Numbered from the stretch's first letter, positions 21,501 to 33,685 are shown. The stretch: 64,000 nucleotides of DNA from Chamaecrista fasciculata (GCA_003254925.1 QANZ01046028.1:61302-125301), one strand, 5' to 3'. The notes: generated by a model from the sequence alone, not told the origin. Numbers and translations are program-made.

Positions 21501-24500
21501 TGTCCAGTTCATGGAAGGGTGTTCATCTTCTTGGAGTGCTTGTTTACCATTTATGTAAGCATAATTTCAGTATTACTGAGGTAGTGAGACATTCTCTACT
21601 TGCTCCTAGTCAAGTAAAAAGTTTGCTTCTTTTTTTTTTTTTTTTCAGGGTGACCCACAATTGGTGGCATGTAGCACTTTGTTATTTAGAAGGTAATGCT
21701 CCAAAGCAAAGAGTCCTTGAGGTATATGACCATCATATATGGAAAGAGTTAGACAATACTGATGCTGCAAGCAGCGTAGAGGTATATATATGGATTTGTC
21801 AACTTCATCACAATATTTCCTTCTTACCTTTTATCATAAATTCTAACTTAATCTGTACCCAGGTTTACTTAAATGCTATGGGTTTGCTTTTGCGACTGTA
21901 TGTTCGTGATGGAGTTGATATCCTTGAGGATCGTCTAAAGATACTAGCTGGATGCCTAAGTGATCAAGTAAGTTACAATAATTCCAATATGTTATAATTT
22001 AGAGTAAAATACTTCAAACCAAGGTAGGTTTTTGCGAGGTTTTATGGGAAGTATGTGTAGAGTTATTTATTTAATAATTCAAAGATGGTTTGTGTAGGCA
22101 TTGAAAGTAGAAACAAGTTTCAAGTGGAAGAAGGGAGTTTAAGAAAGTCGGAAATATCGAACTTTTATAATTTTATTTAAATGAAGCAAATGGTGATATG
22201 GTGTGGTATGATGAACCAGTGTGATAAAGATAGTTATCCAAATTATAAATGTTATGACATTAAAAGTTCTGGACTTCGGTTTGCTTTTTATCTTTTTGGT
22301 GTGTAATTAGTATGTCTTAGGTGGATAAGCATAATTAAGAGAGTAGAAACTGACTAAAAAAAAAGTTCCTATACCAGTATCATACGCAACTCTATGTAGT
22401 TTTACACTGGTCACACGTTCGGGTTTAAAAAGTTTCTTCTTTATGTGGACCTGAGTGTATGAAACATGAAAGACTCTCTGCAAATAAAGCTTCTGCCATA
22501 TTGCTGGTTTCTAATTAAAATTCCCAATCTCTGACTTGACCAAGGCCTACTTTACAAATTGTCTGCATTCATAGAGGAGAGGTGATTGCAGAAACTTGCT
22601 AAGAAGAATCAATAAACCATAGTAAACATCACTTGTGTGATGGAACAGCCCTGAGCTATAAAACATGGAGCTATTTTTAGCCATGTTGCATGTCAGATAT
22701 GTATAGTGATACGGTGTCAACACACTTATTAGAACCAAACATAGCTTAAGCATAGATGACCTAAAAAGGGGGAAAAGACCAAAAAACAAATAGAAAGAAA
22801 TATCAGAGAACCCATCTTGATGAGATAATTAAAGTTTTTTTTTTGTTATTGTTTTTGTTGTACTTGGATAATTTGAATAATATAAAGCAATAATTTTTTA
22901 ATCTTGATTTAGTAGAACTTTTTTTTTGGTGATTTGATTGCAATAATTAAAGTCTTTTAGTGTCTATGCTTCAAGGTTTTGAGAGATGGAAGTGTCAGAT
23001 TATTTGGTCCCTGGAGAATAATTACTTATCATAAGCTTGATAATAGGGATGTCTTTAGTTTCTGTCTTTTTCCTTTAGGAGAGAACCCATGTTCATCATT
23101 GATGCTTTTCGTATGGCTTCTGTACGGTGCTATAAGTATCATGTCGCAGTAACTTCAATCTTTGTGCAATTTATGAATGATGGATTACTCCTTTAGGCAA
23201 ACTGGTATATAGAGTGGCACCTTGACGTAATGACAGTTTGGGCTTTGGCAAAGATTGGAGAATTCTCTAGAGCAGAAGAACTTCTCAGCGGCTTAAAATA
23301 CAGGTAGAATTGTTGTCGTCTTCCAAAGAAACTATTGCTGAAATGATATGATATGTATTATTTGATCTTGTTTTCTTACTGTAGGATATCTAGAATGGTA
23401 ATAAAGAAGCAACAATTGATGCAGAAGGGAATGCTGGTATGCCCCTGTTTGCTGCTTCTATGAATATATGAAAACTACTGTGTTCTTCATATTCTTGAGC
23501 TTCTTTAGTTAATTTATAATCGCCTTGGATATAAAGTACTTTAAGGATTCAATATCCTACACTAGGTGAGGTAGTCCCCCGTAAAACTAATTGTGGTATG
23601 CCTAAAATCCTAATAATCAGTGTACTAGATCCATAACTAACAATAGGTTCTTGAAGCATTCGTCATTATGTATTGCTGGAAGCCCAGGTTAATGGTTCTA
23701 AAATTTCAAAATGTCAACTTTTTACCACTAATTTTTATCTCTTTACCTTACCATCGGTCCCCTTATTCATAATTGCCTTGAAGCACATACATGCAACCAT
23801 CCCCGAAGTTGGCTACTTTCATGATTAACTTTTATGTAGATGGTATCCGAAACACTTTCCGTTTCTTGTGAGAATGAACTCTATTATTATTTATATTTTT
23901 TGAAGTTAAAACGCTCTCCTTGATACTCTTTAGATCAGCTTGCAGAAGCACTTTATGCGTATGGGAGAGGTAACGACAGGCAAGGAGTAGAATTACTTGG
24001 TCCGGATTTTGATGCCAATAATTTCAAGGTTTTTTTATTTAGACTTGGTTGCGTGTCCCCCCTATCCCCACTTGTGTTTATTTTGTATCTGACAGTGTCA
24101 GTTCGTTTATTGTGTGAAGATAATTGGAGCTTCTGACGAACAGCTTGATGTGTTCAATGAAGTTTGGTACGTGATGTTGCTGAACGCTGGAGAAGCAACG
24201 AAGGGTATAAATAACCTAAACTCTCAAATTCCTCTATAAGATCAAAGTTCAGACGTTTCAGTTATGTTAATTATCATTAATTAAAAACGCAGCTATTGAA
24301 GTAATAGAGAAGCGAATTAAGAAGAGGGAAGGGGTCCCATTCTTGTGGCGTCTTTTGGTACTGTTCACCTTGACTTTGTCTCCTTGAGCATTTTTTGGCT
24401 TTACTTTGCTATTTTAAGAGGAAATCTACTATTTGGTCCTTCTTTTTTCAGTCTCAATTATTTGATCCTTGCATTTTTGAAATAGACTATTTGGTCCCTC

Positions 24501-25086
24501 AAAAATTAAAGTTGTCAACTATTTAGTCTCTCCTTTATCATAATCGTCAACTATGAGACATTAAATACTTACAAAGTACCGGCAAATGCGACTTTGGCAT
24601 TCTAATCACCTAAACTAACCAAATCGGACCAATAAACACAATTAAACCGGCCTAAAATTGAGTCAAATCCAATTATTTGTATTACACGTCAAGCTTTTAC
24701 TGAATCATTCTCAAATCTCAAACCCTTAGGTGATCTTAAATAATTATGTGGCATTTAATGTTACTTGTGCATTTAACGGTCAGGTCATCAATGTTAGTAA
24801 CGAAGATAGGCTACAAGGACTTGACAAGTTGGCATTTCTAATTCTTGAGGGACCAAATAATCTATTTCGAGAATGCAGGGACCAAATAGTTGAAACTGTG
24901 AAAAAGGAGGGACTAAATAATAAGTTTCCTCCTATTTTAACTATTGCTAATCTGCTGTTACTAAAATACTAATAGTCTAATGCTACAAATTGGAAATAGG
25001 AGAGGGGATACAAACTCGCAAACAAACCAGAAGCTAGAATAGCAAACGAGAAGGCGAAGGCTCTGGAGAGTGCATATTTTCAGTAA
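18543..25086 (+). CDS. TTC38: Tetratricopeptide repeat protein 38 (TTC38) homologue, 14 exons
   Basis: Exons: 18543-18647, 18735-18887, 19002-19100, 20366-20467, 21035-21178, 21460-21554, 21649-21781, 21863-21967, 23197-23303, 23385-23436, 23939-24028, 24120-24204, 24293-24357, 25000-25086. All introns are GT-AG and the phases close, giving 473 codons plus TAA, close to animal TTC38 (about 469). Diagnostic segments include PFLELERM-like PLLELERMRDAEEAAKKG, NKEDPWAQHALCHVFQYECR, VTHNWWHVALCYLEGN, EWHLDVMTVWALAKIGEF and IGASDEQLDVFNEVWYVMLL. TPR-fold proteins are usually scaffolds; the precise role of plant TTC38 is unknown to me. The start is the first ATG giving the conserved DKWGYEV. Intron 13 holds a MITE (24418-24931). 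Just before exon 5 a partial duplication of the exon edge creates a second acceptor. Confidence 0.95.
24418..24931 (+). repeat. MITE in TTC38 intron 13, 9-bp target duplication
   Basis: Begins gaggaaatctactatttggt and ends inverted aataataagtttcctc. A perfect duplication, ctattttaa, lies at 24409-24417 and 24932-24940. The interior matches 10541-10974 in reverse. The 80-codon frame inside it is repeat text, not an exon. Confidence 0.85.
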
Positions 25087-25922
25087 GTAATGAAGGAACA
25101 ATCTAGGCCTTGTTATGAAGAACTCTGCTCAGCTCAGCTGGTTGAATAATCAATAATATTATTATGTATAACACGTATTGCATTGATCAATGCGAATATT
25201 ATTATGATGTAAACATAAACTTAAAAGAAAGGAAAAGGCCCAGCTTTTTGCGCCTTTGGAGATTGTGATGTGAGAGACCTTGTGGCTTGTGCTGTTTACT
25301 TTTATTGACTTTGACACAGCCACAGAGGAAGTCATCAGTCATCAACCATGCAACTGTCATTTTCCAAACGCTAATCACGGCAAATTTGTGGAGAGATTTT
25401 TACTTTGTTGGCACGCTATGTGTAGCCCAAAGCTCTAGGAAACTCTGATTCTGACCAATACCAACTCTCTCTCTCTCTCTCATCCTCAACACTTTCGTGG
25501 ACTTCATTGAAAAAAAGAATCATATGTTTATATATTCACTCATATTACAAGCAGAGGTTGTTAATTTCCCTGAATGGATTAAACTTGCCTTACTAATTTA
25601 CAAGTTGCAAATTTAAGTGACTTAATAGGGAGGTAATCATATATTGATATATGTGCTTGATTTTCATTTCAGCAGAAATACAAAGATATATCTACTTACA
25701 AAATTATGTCTATATGTGACAGCAGAAGAAATTGGTACGAGGGAGCCAATGACTGACATTTCCATTTTCCTTCCCTCCTACGAAAGAAAGCCTCGTTCGT
25801 GCGCCTATGTGTCCTACATTGTGGGACCCACGTTGAAACCTGACAAGACTGAAGTCAGATAGTCAAACACCACATGTGCGTCTTGGACCCATCCAAAAAC
25901 AAAAGTTGAAAACTCCCACAAA
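25087..25922. other. Convergent intergenic region between TTC38 and the kinase
   Basis: Contains the 3' ends of both genes; aataatattattatg near 25150 could serve polyadenylation of TTC38. A CT run lies at about 25466-25483. No further gene. Confidence 0.5.
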
Positions 25923-27833
25923 TCACAATCCTTCACACTTCCTCGCCACGTCATCATCACCAAGATCCGACTTCACAACCCGACTCCGAACCCGGTTCAA
26001 CTCCTCCACCACCTCCCTCGAATCCGGCCGATCGTCTTTCTCCGCCGCAACACACCGGAAAGCCAGCTCAGCCACGGCGGCGACGGATTCCGCCGCCGCC
26101 ACCTCCGTCGTCAGAACCGGGTCCACCACTTGGTTCAGTTGACCCGTATGAATCCTCGATACAACCAAATCAGCCAAAGCAATCTCACGCTTGTCTCTAC
26201 TTTGATCCACAGCTTTCAATCCCGAAACAAGCTCTAATAAAACCACCCCGAAGCTGTACACGTCACTCTTCTCCGTCAACCGGAACGACCGGTGGTAATC
26301 CGGGTCTAAATAACCCGGAGTACCCTGTGGTCCGGTCCAGACGAACCCGGTCGAAGCTGCCGCCGACGACGTCGTATTCGTATCTTGCAACACCAGAAGC
26401 CTAGATAGCCCAAAGTCTCCGACTTTAATCCTCATATCCTTCTCCACGAAGATATTCGATGAAGTAATGTCTCTGTGAACAATCGGAGGCACCACAGAGA
26501 AATGAAGATACTCCATAGCTAAAGCTGTTTGTAAAGCAATATCTAGCCTCACCTGCCACGACAGACAACACCCTTTTCGTCCATGAAGATGATCTGCCAG
26601 AGTCCCATTTTGAACATAGTCATATACTAAAAGCAATCCTCTCGGGTCACTGCAATATCCATGGAGCTTCACGAGATTTTGGTGATCGATGGAAGAAAGA
26701 ATCAAGATTTCGTTACAGAATGACTTCGTCGAGAAGGCTTGGCCGCCGTTTCCGCCGCCGTGGAGGTATTTCACGGCGACGGTCCGGCCGTCGGAAAGTT
26801 GACCCAAATAAACCGACCCGAACCCGCCGTCGCCGATTTTGCGCTTCGGGTCGAACCCGTTGGTTGAAGATTCCAATTCTTCGAATGTGAAGACGGGAGG
26901 AAGAAGAAGACTCGACGAGCGATTATTATGAAGGAAAAGGATTGTTGGGTCTTCTTCTATTGAAGATTTGAATCGCCGGCGTGAACGGAAGACGGCGAAA
27001 ACAACAAAAACAAGAAGCAGAACCGAACCCAATGCGATTCCAAGTGACAAAATAGCTACCCGATTGGGTTTGAGTTTGACCCGTTGAATCCAAGCCGGGG
27101 AGATGCTAGATTCGGAGAAGATGCAGATGAACCGGTTCGTTGGGTCGGTTGAATTAAACCCACAAACTCCATTCTTGGACCGGCAATCTCTGCAACTCGA
27201 AAAGTAAGGATCTTGCGATTCATCCCACTCTACCTCGATCCCTAAACTCAGAATATTGTCGAGATAGCCCAAGACGTCTTTTTGACATCGTGGGTCGGAG
27301 TCCGAAACAGAGTGATGAACAGATCCACAATCTTGAAGAAGGAAAGATGGGTTTTTTATGAGCTTGCATTCCCAAGGGCAAAGATTGCAGTTTGGAAGAG
27401 TGAGAGGCTTGCAAGGCTGGAGGAAAGAGAGGCGAGAACATGAGGCATCGGAGATTGTGAAAGGTGAACCAGAGAGATTGATGGAGTGATTGGGAATGAA
27501 ATGGAGGTTAGGGGAGGATGAGCAATTTGTGGGGTTTGATGAATCTGATGAGTTAGAAGAGAGAAGAGGAGAGAGAAGGAGAGAGGAAGAATTGGGGTCG
27601 TAGTGGAGGAGAGAGAAAGAGAGATTGTTGATGGAGATGAGGGAATGAAGAGTGGAGCATTTGATTTGGAAGGAAGGGTGGCCACAGCCAGGGGAAGAAG
27701 AGAAAGGAAAAGGAGGATGTGAAGAAGTGAATGGAGGGCAAGGGAGTGAAGAAGAAGAAGAAGAAGAGCAAGAGTGAGAAGAAGCTAAGTGTAGTAAGAA
27801 GAAAAAGAAGAGAAAGCAATGAGGAGGAGGCAT
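25923..27833 (-). CDS. LRK10L/WAK-like receptor serine/threonine kinase, intronless
   Basis: 636 codons in a single exon from ATG at 27833. Order: signal peptide (about 1-19); Ser-rich and cysteine-rich ectodomain with GUB_WAK-type CGHPSFQIKC (50-59) and a WAK-association-like C-terminal cysteine cluster (CRDCRSKNGVCG, 214-225); membrane helix (about 258-282); basic stop-transfer (RSRRR); kinase domain from about 333. Kinase landmarks are present: GDGGFGSVY loop (334-342), VAIK-type Lys355, HRD 453-455, Asn460, DFG 473-475 and GTPGYLDPDY (504-513). The catalytic loop reads HRDITSSN, with Thr where most kinases have Lys, as in other LRK10L-type kinases, so I expect activity. Likely a plasma-membrane receptor for a cell-wall or pathogen cue; ligand unknown. 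Convergent with TTC38. The 5' leader has a GA/CT run a few bases upstream of the ATG. Confidence 0.93.
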   Translation of the reverse strand: MPPPHCFLFFFFLLHLASSHSCSSSSSSSLPCPPFTSSHPPFPFSSSPGCGHPSFQIKCSTLHSLISINNLSFSLLHYDPNSSSLLLSPLLSSNSSDSSNPTNCSSSPNLHFIPNHSINLSGSPFTISDASCSRLSFLQPCKPLTLPNCNLCPWECKLIKNPSFLLQDCGSVHHSVSDSDPRCQKDVLGYLDNILSLGIEVEWDESQDPYFSSCRDCRSKNGVCGFNSTDPTNRFICIFSESSISPAWIQRVKLKPNRVAILSLGIALGSVLLLVFVVFAVFRSRRRFKSSIEEDPTILFLHNNRSSSLLLPPVFTFEELESSTNGFDPKRKIGDGGFGSVYLGQLSDGRTVAVKYLHGGGNGGQAFSTKSFCNEILILSSIDHQNLVKLHGYCSDPRGLLLVYDYVQNGTLADHLHGRKGCCLSWQVRLDIALQTALAMEYLHFSVVPPIVHRDITSSNIFVEKDMRIKVGDFGLSRLLVLQDTNTTSSAAASTGFVWTGPQGTPGYLDPDYHRSFRLTEKSDVYSFGVVLLELVSGLKAVDQSRDKREIALADLVVSRIHTGQLNQVVDPVLTTEVAAAESVAAVAELAFRCVAAEKDDRPDSREVVEELNRVRSRVVKSDLGDDDVARKCEGL

Positions 27834-27840
27834 GGAGGAA

Positions 27841-27866
27841 GTGAGAGAGAGAGAGAGAGAGAGAGA
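27841..27866. repeat. GA/CT microsatellite in the kinase 5' leader
   Basis: About 12 GA dinucleotides ending 8 bp upstream of the kinase ATG (CT-rich on the coding strand), typical of plant 5' UTR and core-promoter CT tracts. Confidence 0.7.
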
Positions 27867-28209
27867 ATTGAAGATAGATGGATGGGAATGGATTTAGAAT
27901 TATGGATTATTAGAGTGATGTGCAATTGTGCAGAAGAGTTTGAAAGCTGAGGGAAGAGAGTAAGAGAAAGAGGGAAAGAGAGGTCACGTGTAGAGGTGAA
28001 GTGAAGACAAAAAACGCTCTCAAAAGAAGAAGCCCCACTTGCAACTCAGGGGAGACTTGTGGGGGCCTCTTTCCTCACTTCTTCCAATAATCCTTAATCT
28101 CATTTCAATCATTTTCAAATGCTACTTATTTCAATTTTTACAAATAAGACTATTTTCGTTAGGTGGATTTTAATTTTGTTATAAAATCGTCTAACTCAAA
28201 TAAATATTA
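27867..28209. other. Kinase promoter region
   Basis: Purine-rich on the + strand for the first 120 bp (agagagtaagagaaagaggg), then AT-rich; a G-box-like cacgtg occurs at about 27984. No coding signal. Confidence 0.4.
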
Positions 28210-28628
28210 AGGTAAAGTATAAATTTGGTGTCATATTTTGTATTCAAGTCTTAATTTGATTTTGTATATTATTTTGTTATATTTTTAATCTTATATTTTT
28301 TGGGTCAGTTGCATAATTAATCTCATGTGATTTCATATCTTTGGCTCTATGCACTAAACGACCTAATGTTATAATCTTTTGCAAAGATATAAGATCAATT
28401 ATACAACCTGACTAAATGATATAAAACCAAATATGTAAAAAAAAAAAAGTATGGGACTAATTCTGCTCACTCAAAGATATAAAATCAAGAGTGCAACAAA
28501 AAACATATACGAAGCTTACCAATTTCTATCGAGAAAGAAAAAAATCTCCACCGGAGAGGGAATAGCAATCAAAGTTGCACAAATTAGGAATTGAGTACAA
28601 GATATAGGACTAAATTTAGAGTTTGACC
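28210..28628. repeat. MITE, family of 658-980
   Basis: Left arm aggtaaagtataaatttggt, right end inverted ggtcaaactctaaatttagt. Flanks taaatatta (28201-28209) and taaatatca (28629-28637) match at 8 of 9. About 70 bp of unrelated sequence (gagaaagaaaaaaatctcca) sits in its right arm. Confidence 0.75.
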
Positions 28629-28947
28629 TAAATATCAATTTACATTTATATTTTGAAATAGAAAAATACAAGTAGAGGAAAATACAAATATTCTTTTTCA
28701 ACTGTAATTAATTGTAAATAGTTTTCTCAATTATTAATTTTTTATAAATATTTGTTTTTAATTATAGTATACTTCTTTGATTAAAAAAATTATGATTTAA
28801 GTTTCAAAGAATTTAATCAATTATTAAATCCCATAAATAATCTTATTTGATTATGATCCAATTACGATCATCCTCTTAAACTTTAAGGGTGCGTCAGGTA
28901 TATTTTCATCTCACGTTAATCATCTTATATATTATGATATTTTGGAT

Positions 28948-29833
28948 CAGGGGCGGAGCCAGGATTTTAGGTTAGGGGGGGCCGAAAAATTTTTTTGGCT
29001 AAAATTTTTTTTAGTCCCTAATGTTTATTTAAAGTTTGATTTTGGTTCCTAATGTTCGGGTTTGAAATGAGAGAAACATGACCATATTTAATAGTTAGGG
29101 ACCAATTACGAAATTTTTAGAAAATATTAAGGACCTAAGTAGGACAAAAAATCATTAAGGACCAACATAGAACTTTAGGTAAACATTAGGGACCAAAATA
29201 GAATTTTGGCCTATTTTTTTTCTATATATTATCAATATTATAAGATAAAATGTATAATTTGGATAAAAAAATATATGAAACATATAAAAATGTAAAGAAA
29301 TAATAAAATTAGAGAGATAATAGTATTTAAATTAATTAAAATATTAATAAAAAATGATGAATCTTAGAAATTATATTATCTAAGATATTATTTATATTTT
29401 TTATATTTCTTTATGTATGTTTTACTAAAAAATAATAAACTAAAACTTTTAGATTGATTAGGGTTTAAGAAATAAGAAATATTATAATATATTTTTAATT
29501 TTTTTACTTTGAGAAAATGATAGAAATAATAGCATATAATTTACTTTTTACATATACATATACATAACGTGTGTATATATATTAAGAAAGTAAGCCAAAG
29601 GTTCATGGCCCAATACGCATCTGTAAGCCAAATGTTTTTTTACTTGGAAAACATTGCATTTTACAGTGATCGAACACACAGCCTTGCACTAAGGAAAAAA
29701 TGGTAGGGGCCAAACACATGACCACTTGGTCCAAGTCATGGTTAAATAACTATTCTGTATACTAAAAGTATATATTATAAAAATCTGGGGGGGGCCATGG
29801 CCACCCCTGGCCCCCCCCCTCCCTCCGCCCCTG
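28948..29833. mobile_element. Non-autonomous hAT element with a MITE inside
   Basis: Ends caggggcggagccagg and cctccgcccctg (TIR CAGGGGCGGA). A perfect 8-bp duplication, ttttggat, lies at 28940-28947 and 29834-29841, the hAT hallmark. No transposase. The left part contains an inverted-repeat insert (about 28998-29211, agtccctaatgtttatttaa against its inverse). A related composite copy is at 59086. Confidence 0.85.
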
Positions 29834-29869
29834 TTTTGGATGTTTCGCGTTTGGTAACACTAGGATGTC

Positions 29870-29993
29870 GTCATACGTCAACAACTAAGATAGCACTTTC
29901 TCATCAAATGATAGCAAAAAAGGTGTCATCAGTCATACGTCAACAACCAAGATAGCACTTTGTCATCATATGATAGCAAAAAATGTGTCATTT
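29870..29993. repeat. 62-bp tandem duplication
   Basis: Two copies of gtcatacgtcaacaac plus 46 bp, with few differences. It lies just outside the hAT element. Confidence 0.85.
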
Positions 29994-30069
29994 GATGACA
30001 CCACAAAAAGTATGTCATTTTAATTTGAACTGATTTTATATTCATCTTAGACGTTGATTTCTACTCAAA

Positions 30070-31061
30070 GGTTAAAATCTCATTTTTTGTTTTCAAACTA
30101 TGGAATAAGTTTCATTTTGGCCATAAAAGCTATTTTTTATTTCTTTTTTGTCCTTAAACTTTCACATTTTTTCTATTTTAATCTCGAAAATGTGATTTTA
30201 TCGCAATTTTAACTGTTATTCTTAGTTCAACCACAAATTTACCTCTAATTTATAATTGATCTCCAAAATGTAATTTTATCCTTAGCCCATTCTTATCTCA
30301 TTATTCTCAACTTCCCTCTCTTTTTCGTCATTTTCATTCATTTTAGTCCCAAATCATCAAAATAAAATTGTAAAGTGTCCTAAAACTCTTCCAAACATTC
30401 CAAATTAGTCCTTAATCCAAGAATCTTTCAGGGACTAAATTGATACGCAAGGACTAAATTGAAATCAAACAAAATATTAAAACCCTGAACCTTAAACTCC
30501 TAAACCCCTAAACCCTAAAACCTAGCCAAACAATCTCGTCATCATCATCTTCCCATAAACTCAACAACCCCTAATTCCTCATACAAATTTCAAATTCTAC
30601 TCATCAAATCAAATCAGAAATAATCAGAATTCTACTCTCTTCATCATCATCATCATCATCAAATTCTACTCAACAAACCCCAAATCACATACATTGACAC
30701 ACACACACATATATATATATAGACGACGGCAGACGATGATGATGCAGACGACGGCGGCGACGATCTTGACGGCGAAGGAGAGAGAGAGAGTGAGGATGAG
30801 GAAGAGGAAGAGGACAACGGAGGAGAGAGAGCTTGAGCGAATGGTGGAATGGTGAATGGTTGGAAGAGTGAAGAAGAAGACGAAGAGACGTGAGAGGATG
30901 AAGAGAAATTTATGTTTTTTGGCAAATTCAATTAAAGTTTCAATTTCTGTTTTTTTCTTACATTTTGATCCTTTATAAAAAGAAAATGACCTTAAAAAAT
31001 TGTTTTAGGACCAAAATGAAACATATCGCATAGTTTGTGGACCAAAATTTGATTTTTCACT
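30070..31061. repeat. Long MITE with GC-rich core, family of 3525-4010
   Basis: Left arm ggttaaaatctcattttttg through gtttcattttggcc; right arm inverted, ending gaccaaaatttgatttttca. The inner text aatgtgattttatcgcaatt matches the smaller element at 3525-4010. The core (about 30480-30900) holds ccctaaaccc-like repeats and a GC-rich acgacggcggcgacgatc stretch unlike the arms. Confidence 0.7.
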
Positions 31062-31819
31062 GAGTCACAAGCATATTCCGTCTAAATTTTAACGGAAAAA
31101 AAGTTCAAGTACTTAACGTGAGTAACATCAAAACACACAGGTACCCAAAGTGAGACATTTTAAACCACATAGCAGTGATGTGAAATCGGGCCAAACCACA
31201 GGTACGTTTTTTTGTATTTTACCCTTATAAATATAAGATATCTTATACTATGGTATCAAATACCACGACATCTGATATGACAACATACTAAACAATCTTT
31301 TAAAAACTTTGTAGTATATGAGATGAATTTTAATAGATTATTTTTTGATAAATTCATGAATTTTAATAGATAATTAAATATAGATACATAGAAATATCAT
31401 ATGAAAATTATATGTTAAATTTGAGTTAAATAAAATATTATAAAAGTTTCGACTATTTGTTAAATTTTATAATTTAGTGAGATATTTATAACTAAATTAT
31501 GATTAAAAGAGGGTGTTTACTAAATTTGATAATTTGAAGTTATTTGTAACGAAAACATGGTTGATGTGGTTTTCTGGAAAAAAAAAAAATTATAGGAAGA
31601 GAAAGCTATTTGCAATTAAACTTGTGGATTCAGGCAAAAAAATAAATAAATAAACTTGTGGATTCTCTTTCCTTACTTCTTCCACAAAATCCATATTCTT
31701 AATTTCAATAATTTTCATGCACAATTTTTTTTAAATGCTACCTATTTCGATATTTACAAATAAGGCTATTTTTGTTAGAGGAAATTTAATTTTATTATAG
31801 GATTCTATAATTTAAATAA
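31062..31819. other. AT-rich intergenic DNA
   Basis: Short remnants of aaccacaggtac-type MITE arms at about 31140-31230; otherwise nothing recognisable. Confidence 0.4.
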
Positions 31820-32196
31820 GGAGAAATCGCATTTACCCACCCTGAACTATGTGTTCAATTGTAATGTCACCCCTAATCTATGAAAAATAACAAGTAAACC
31901 CAATCTATTAATTTCTTAGCAATGTTCCCCCAACCGTTAGTAACACCGTTAACTTTTTATTTTTTAAATCTCATATCAGTTGCACATGGTATATAAAATT
32001 ATGTCACTTGACCGTTTTATGAAGTATTTATGCAATTTATAAGGAGTTCAAGATAAAAAAGTTAACGGTATTACTAACGGTTGGGAGGGCATTGCTACAA
32101 AATTACCAGATTGAGGAGTTAATTGTTATTTTTCATATATTATGAGGGACATTGCAATTGAACACATAGTTCAGGGTGGGTAAATGAAATTTTCCC
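31820..32196. repeat. MITE with 9-bp target duplication
   Basis: Left ggagaaatcgcatttaccca, right end inverted gggaaaatttcatttaccca; arms about 130 bp. Perfect duplication tttaaataa at 31811-31819 and 32197-32205. Confidence 0.88.
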
Positions 32197-32319
32197 TTTA
32201 AATAAATATTAGTTTATATTGATATCTTAAAATAGATAAATAAAATTATTCTTTCCTTTTTTTATCTATTTTAGAATTTAAGCAAAGATTATTCTATATT
32301 CAAATTATGAAATCCTGAT

Positions 32320-32994
32320 GGGTTCTTTTAACATGTGCCCTTAGGGCACATATTAAGGAACATTTATTATGCTTTGAGAAGTATAAAATTGTCATAATAA
32401 ATGCATTTAAAATAAATAACTCACTTTATTTTTTTAAAAAGACAATATTATCCTTCTAAAATAAATTTTAAATTTATAGGTATTAATACAAAATTATAAA
32501 CCCTAAACCCCAAAACTAGAAACCATAAATACTAAACTTTAAACCTAAATTCTAAACCACAAATCCTAAATCCTAACTCTAAATTCTAAACTCTAACCTT
32601 AAACCCTAATCTTAAACCCTAAATTCTAACCCTAACTCTAAATCCTAAATTCTAAACCCTAACCTTAAACCCTAAACCACACCTCTAAAATTCAAAGACC
32701 TTAAACTCTAAATCGCCAATTAATTATAAGCTTTAAATTTAATTTGGTTTTATATTTATAGAAATTTTACAATCAAAAAATTAATTTGAGTTTTTTTTAT
32801 TAAATTAATTTTTTTTGTAAAATATATATAAATTTAAAATAAACTTAAAATAAATTATAAGAGGGTAATATAATCATTAAAAAAAAAGAATTAGACCATT
32901 TAATATAAATGATTGAGGTTTCTACTTTTGCAATCTTCAGTGCATAATAAATGTCCCTAAACATGTGCCCTAAGGACACATTTTAGATATTCCC
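32320..32994. repeat. MITE with ACATGTGCCCTTAGGGCAC ends
   Basis: Left gggttcttttaacatgtgcc, right inverted gggaatatctaaaatgtgtc; both run into gggcacat and a shared catttattatgc. Its centre carries the telomere-like block at 32497-32710. Target duplication not clear. Confidence 0.75.
32497..32710. repeat. Degenerate telomere-like CCCTAAA repeats
   Basis: About 30 imperfect heptamer-like units (taaaccctaaacccc, aaccttaaaccctaa, attctaaaccctaac). CCCTAAA is the plant telomere unit; here it is interstitial and inside a MITE. Confidence 0.8.

Positions 32995-33025
<31 letters not shown>
32995..33025. repeat. TTA microsatellite
   Basis: About ten tta units at the right edge of the MITE. Confidence 0.85.
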
Positions 33026-33026
<1 letters not shown>

Positions 33027-33680
33027 TTTTTTTTCCTTTGTGATTTTTGTTCTTCTTAACTCGCTCGCTAATTTAATCGTTAAAGAAGCATTGATGAGTT
33101 TGTATTAAAAATGTCAAATGAGTCAAGATGTCTTGGATCATCTCATATATAAATGGACCTTATTACATAAGTCCAAGTACGCTTGTGTTGGCCTGCGAGC
33201 TAAATGGGCCGACCCGCAAGGTAACACCTTTTTATTATTAAAAAATATAATTTTTAATTAAAAATTTCAAAATATTAATAATATGATGAAAAATAAATAA
33301 AATTATAATGAATTTTGTAAATTATTAATAATATTTTTGTTTTTATTTCGATATTAATTATAATTACAGAATTATTTGATTTTATACTAAAAGAAATCTT
33401 ATGTAAAACTATCTTTAATTCTAAAAATTAATGTATTTTGTAAAAAAATTATAATTTAAAAAAGTAATATGAGAAGATAATATACAAATACAATATTTAA
33501 ATAAAAATATATACAAAACATATATAAAATAGTTTTAAAATAATTATAATTTATAAAATTAAAAATATAAAATATATTAGACTCATTTTCAAATGAGCTT
33601 ATAAAAATATATTATATTTTTATTGTGTTTCTTGTAGATTCTTTTTCTATCTAATAAGATTTCTTAAATATCATACATGC
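33026..33680. other. AT-rich intergenic DNA
   Basis: One GC-richer patch at 33170-33225 (ttggcctgcgagctaaatgg); no gene or bounded repeat seen. Confidence 0.4.
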
Positions 33681-33685
33681 AACTT

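Noticed and set aside
24730-24972. 80-codon frame inside TTC38 intron 13
   Set aside because: It is the text of the MITE at 24418-24931; the TTC38 frame is complete without it.
30659-30931. Ser-rich minus-strand frame
   Set aside because: Translation of tcatcatc and GA-rich repeats; no ATG context or family.
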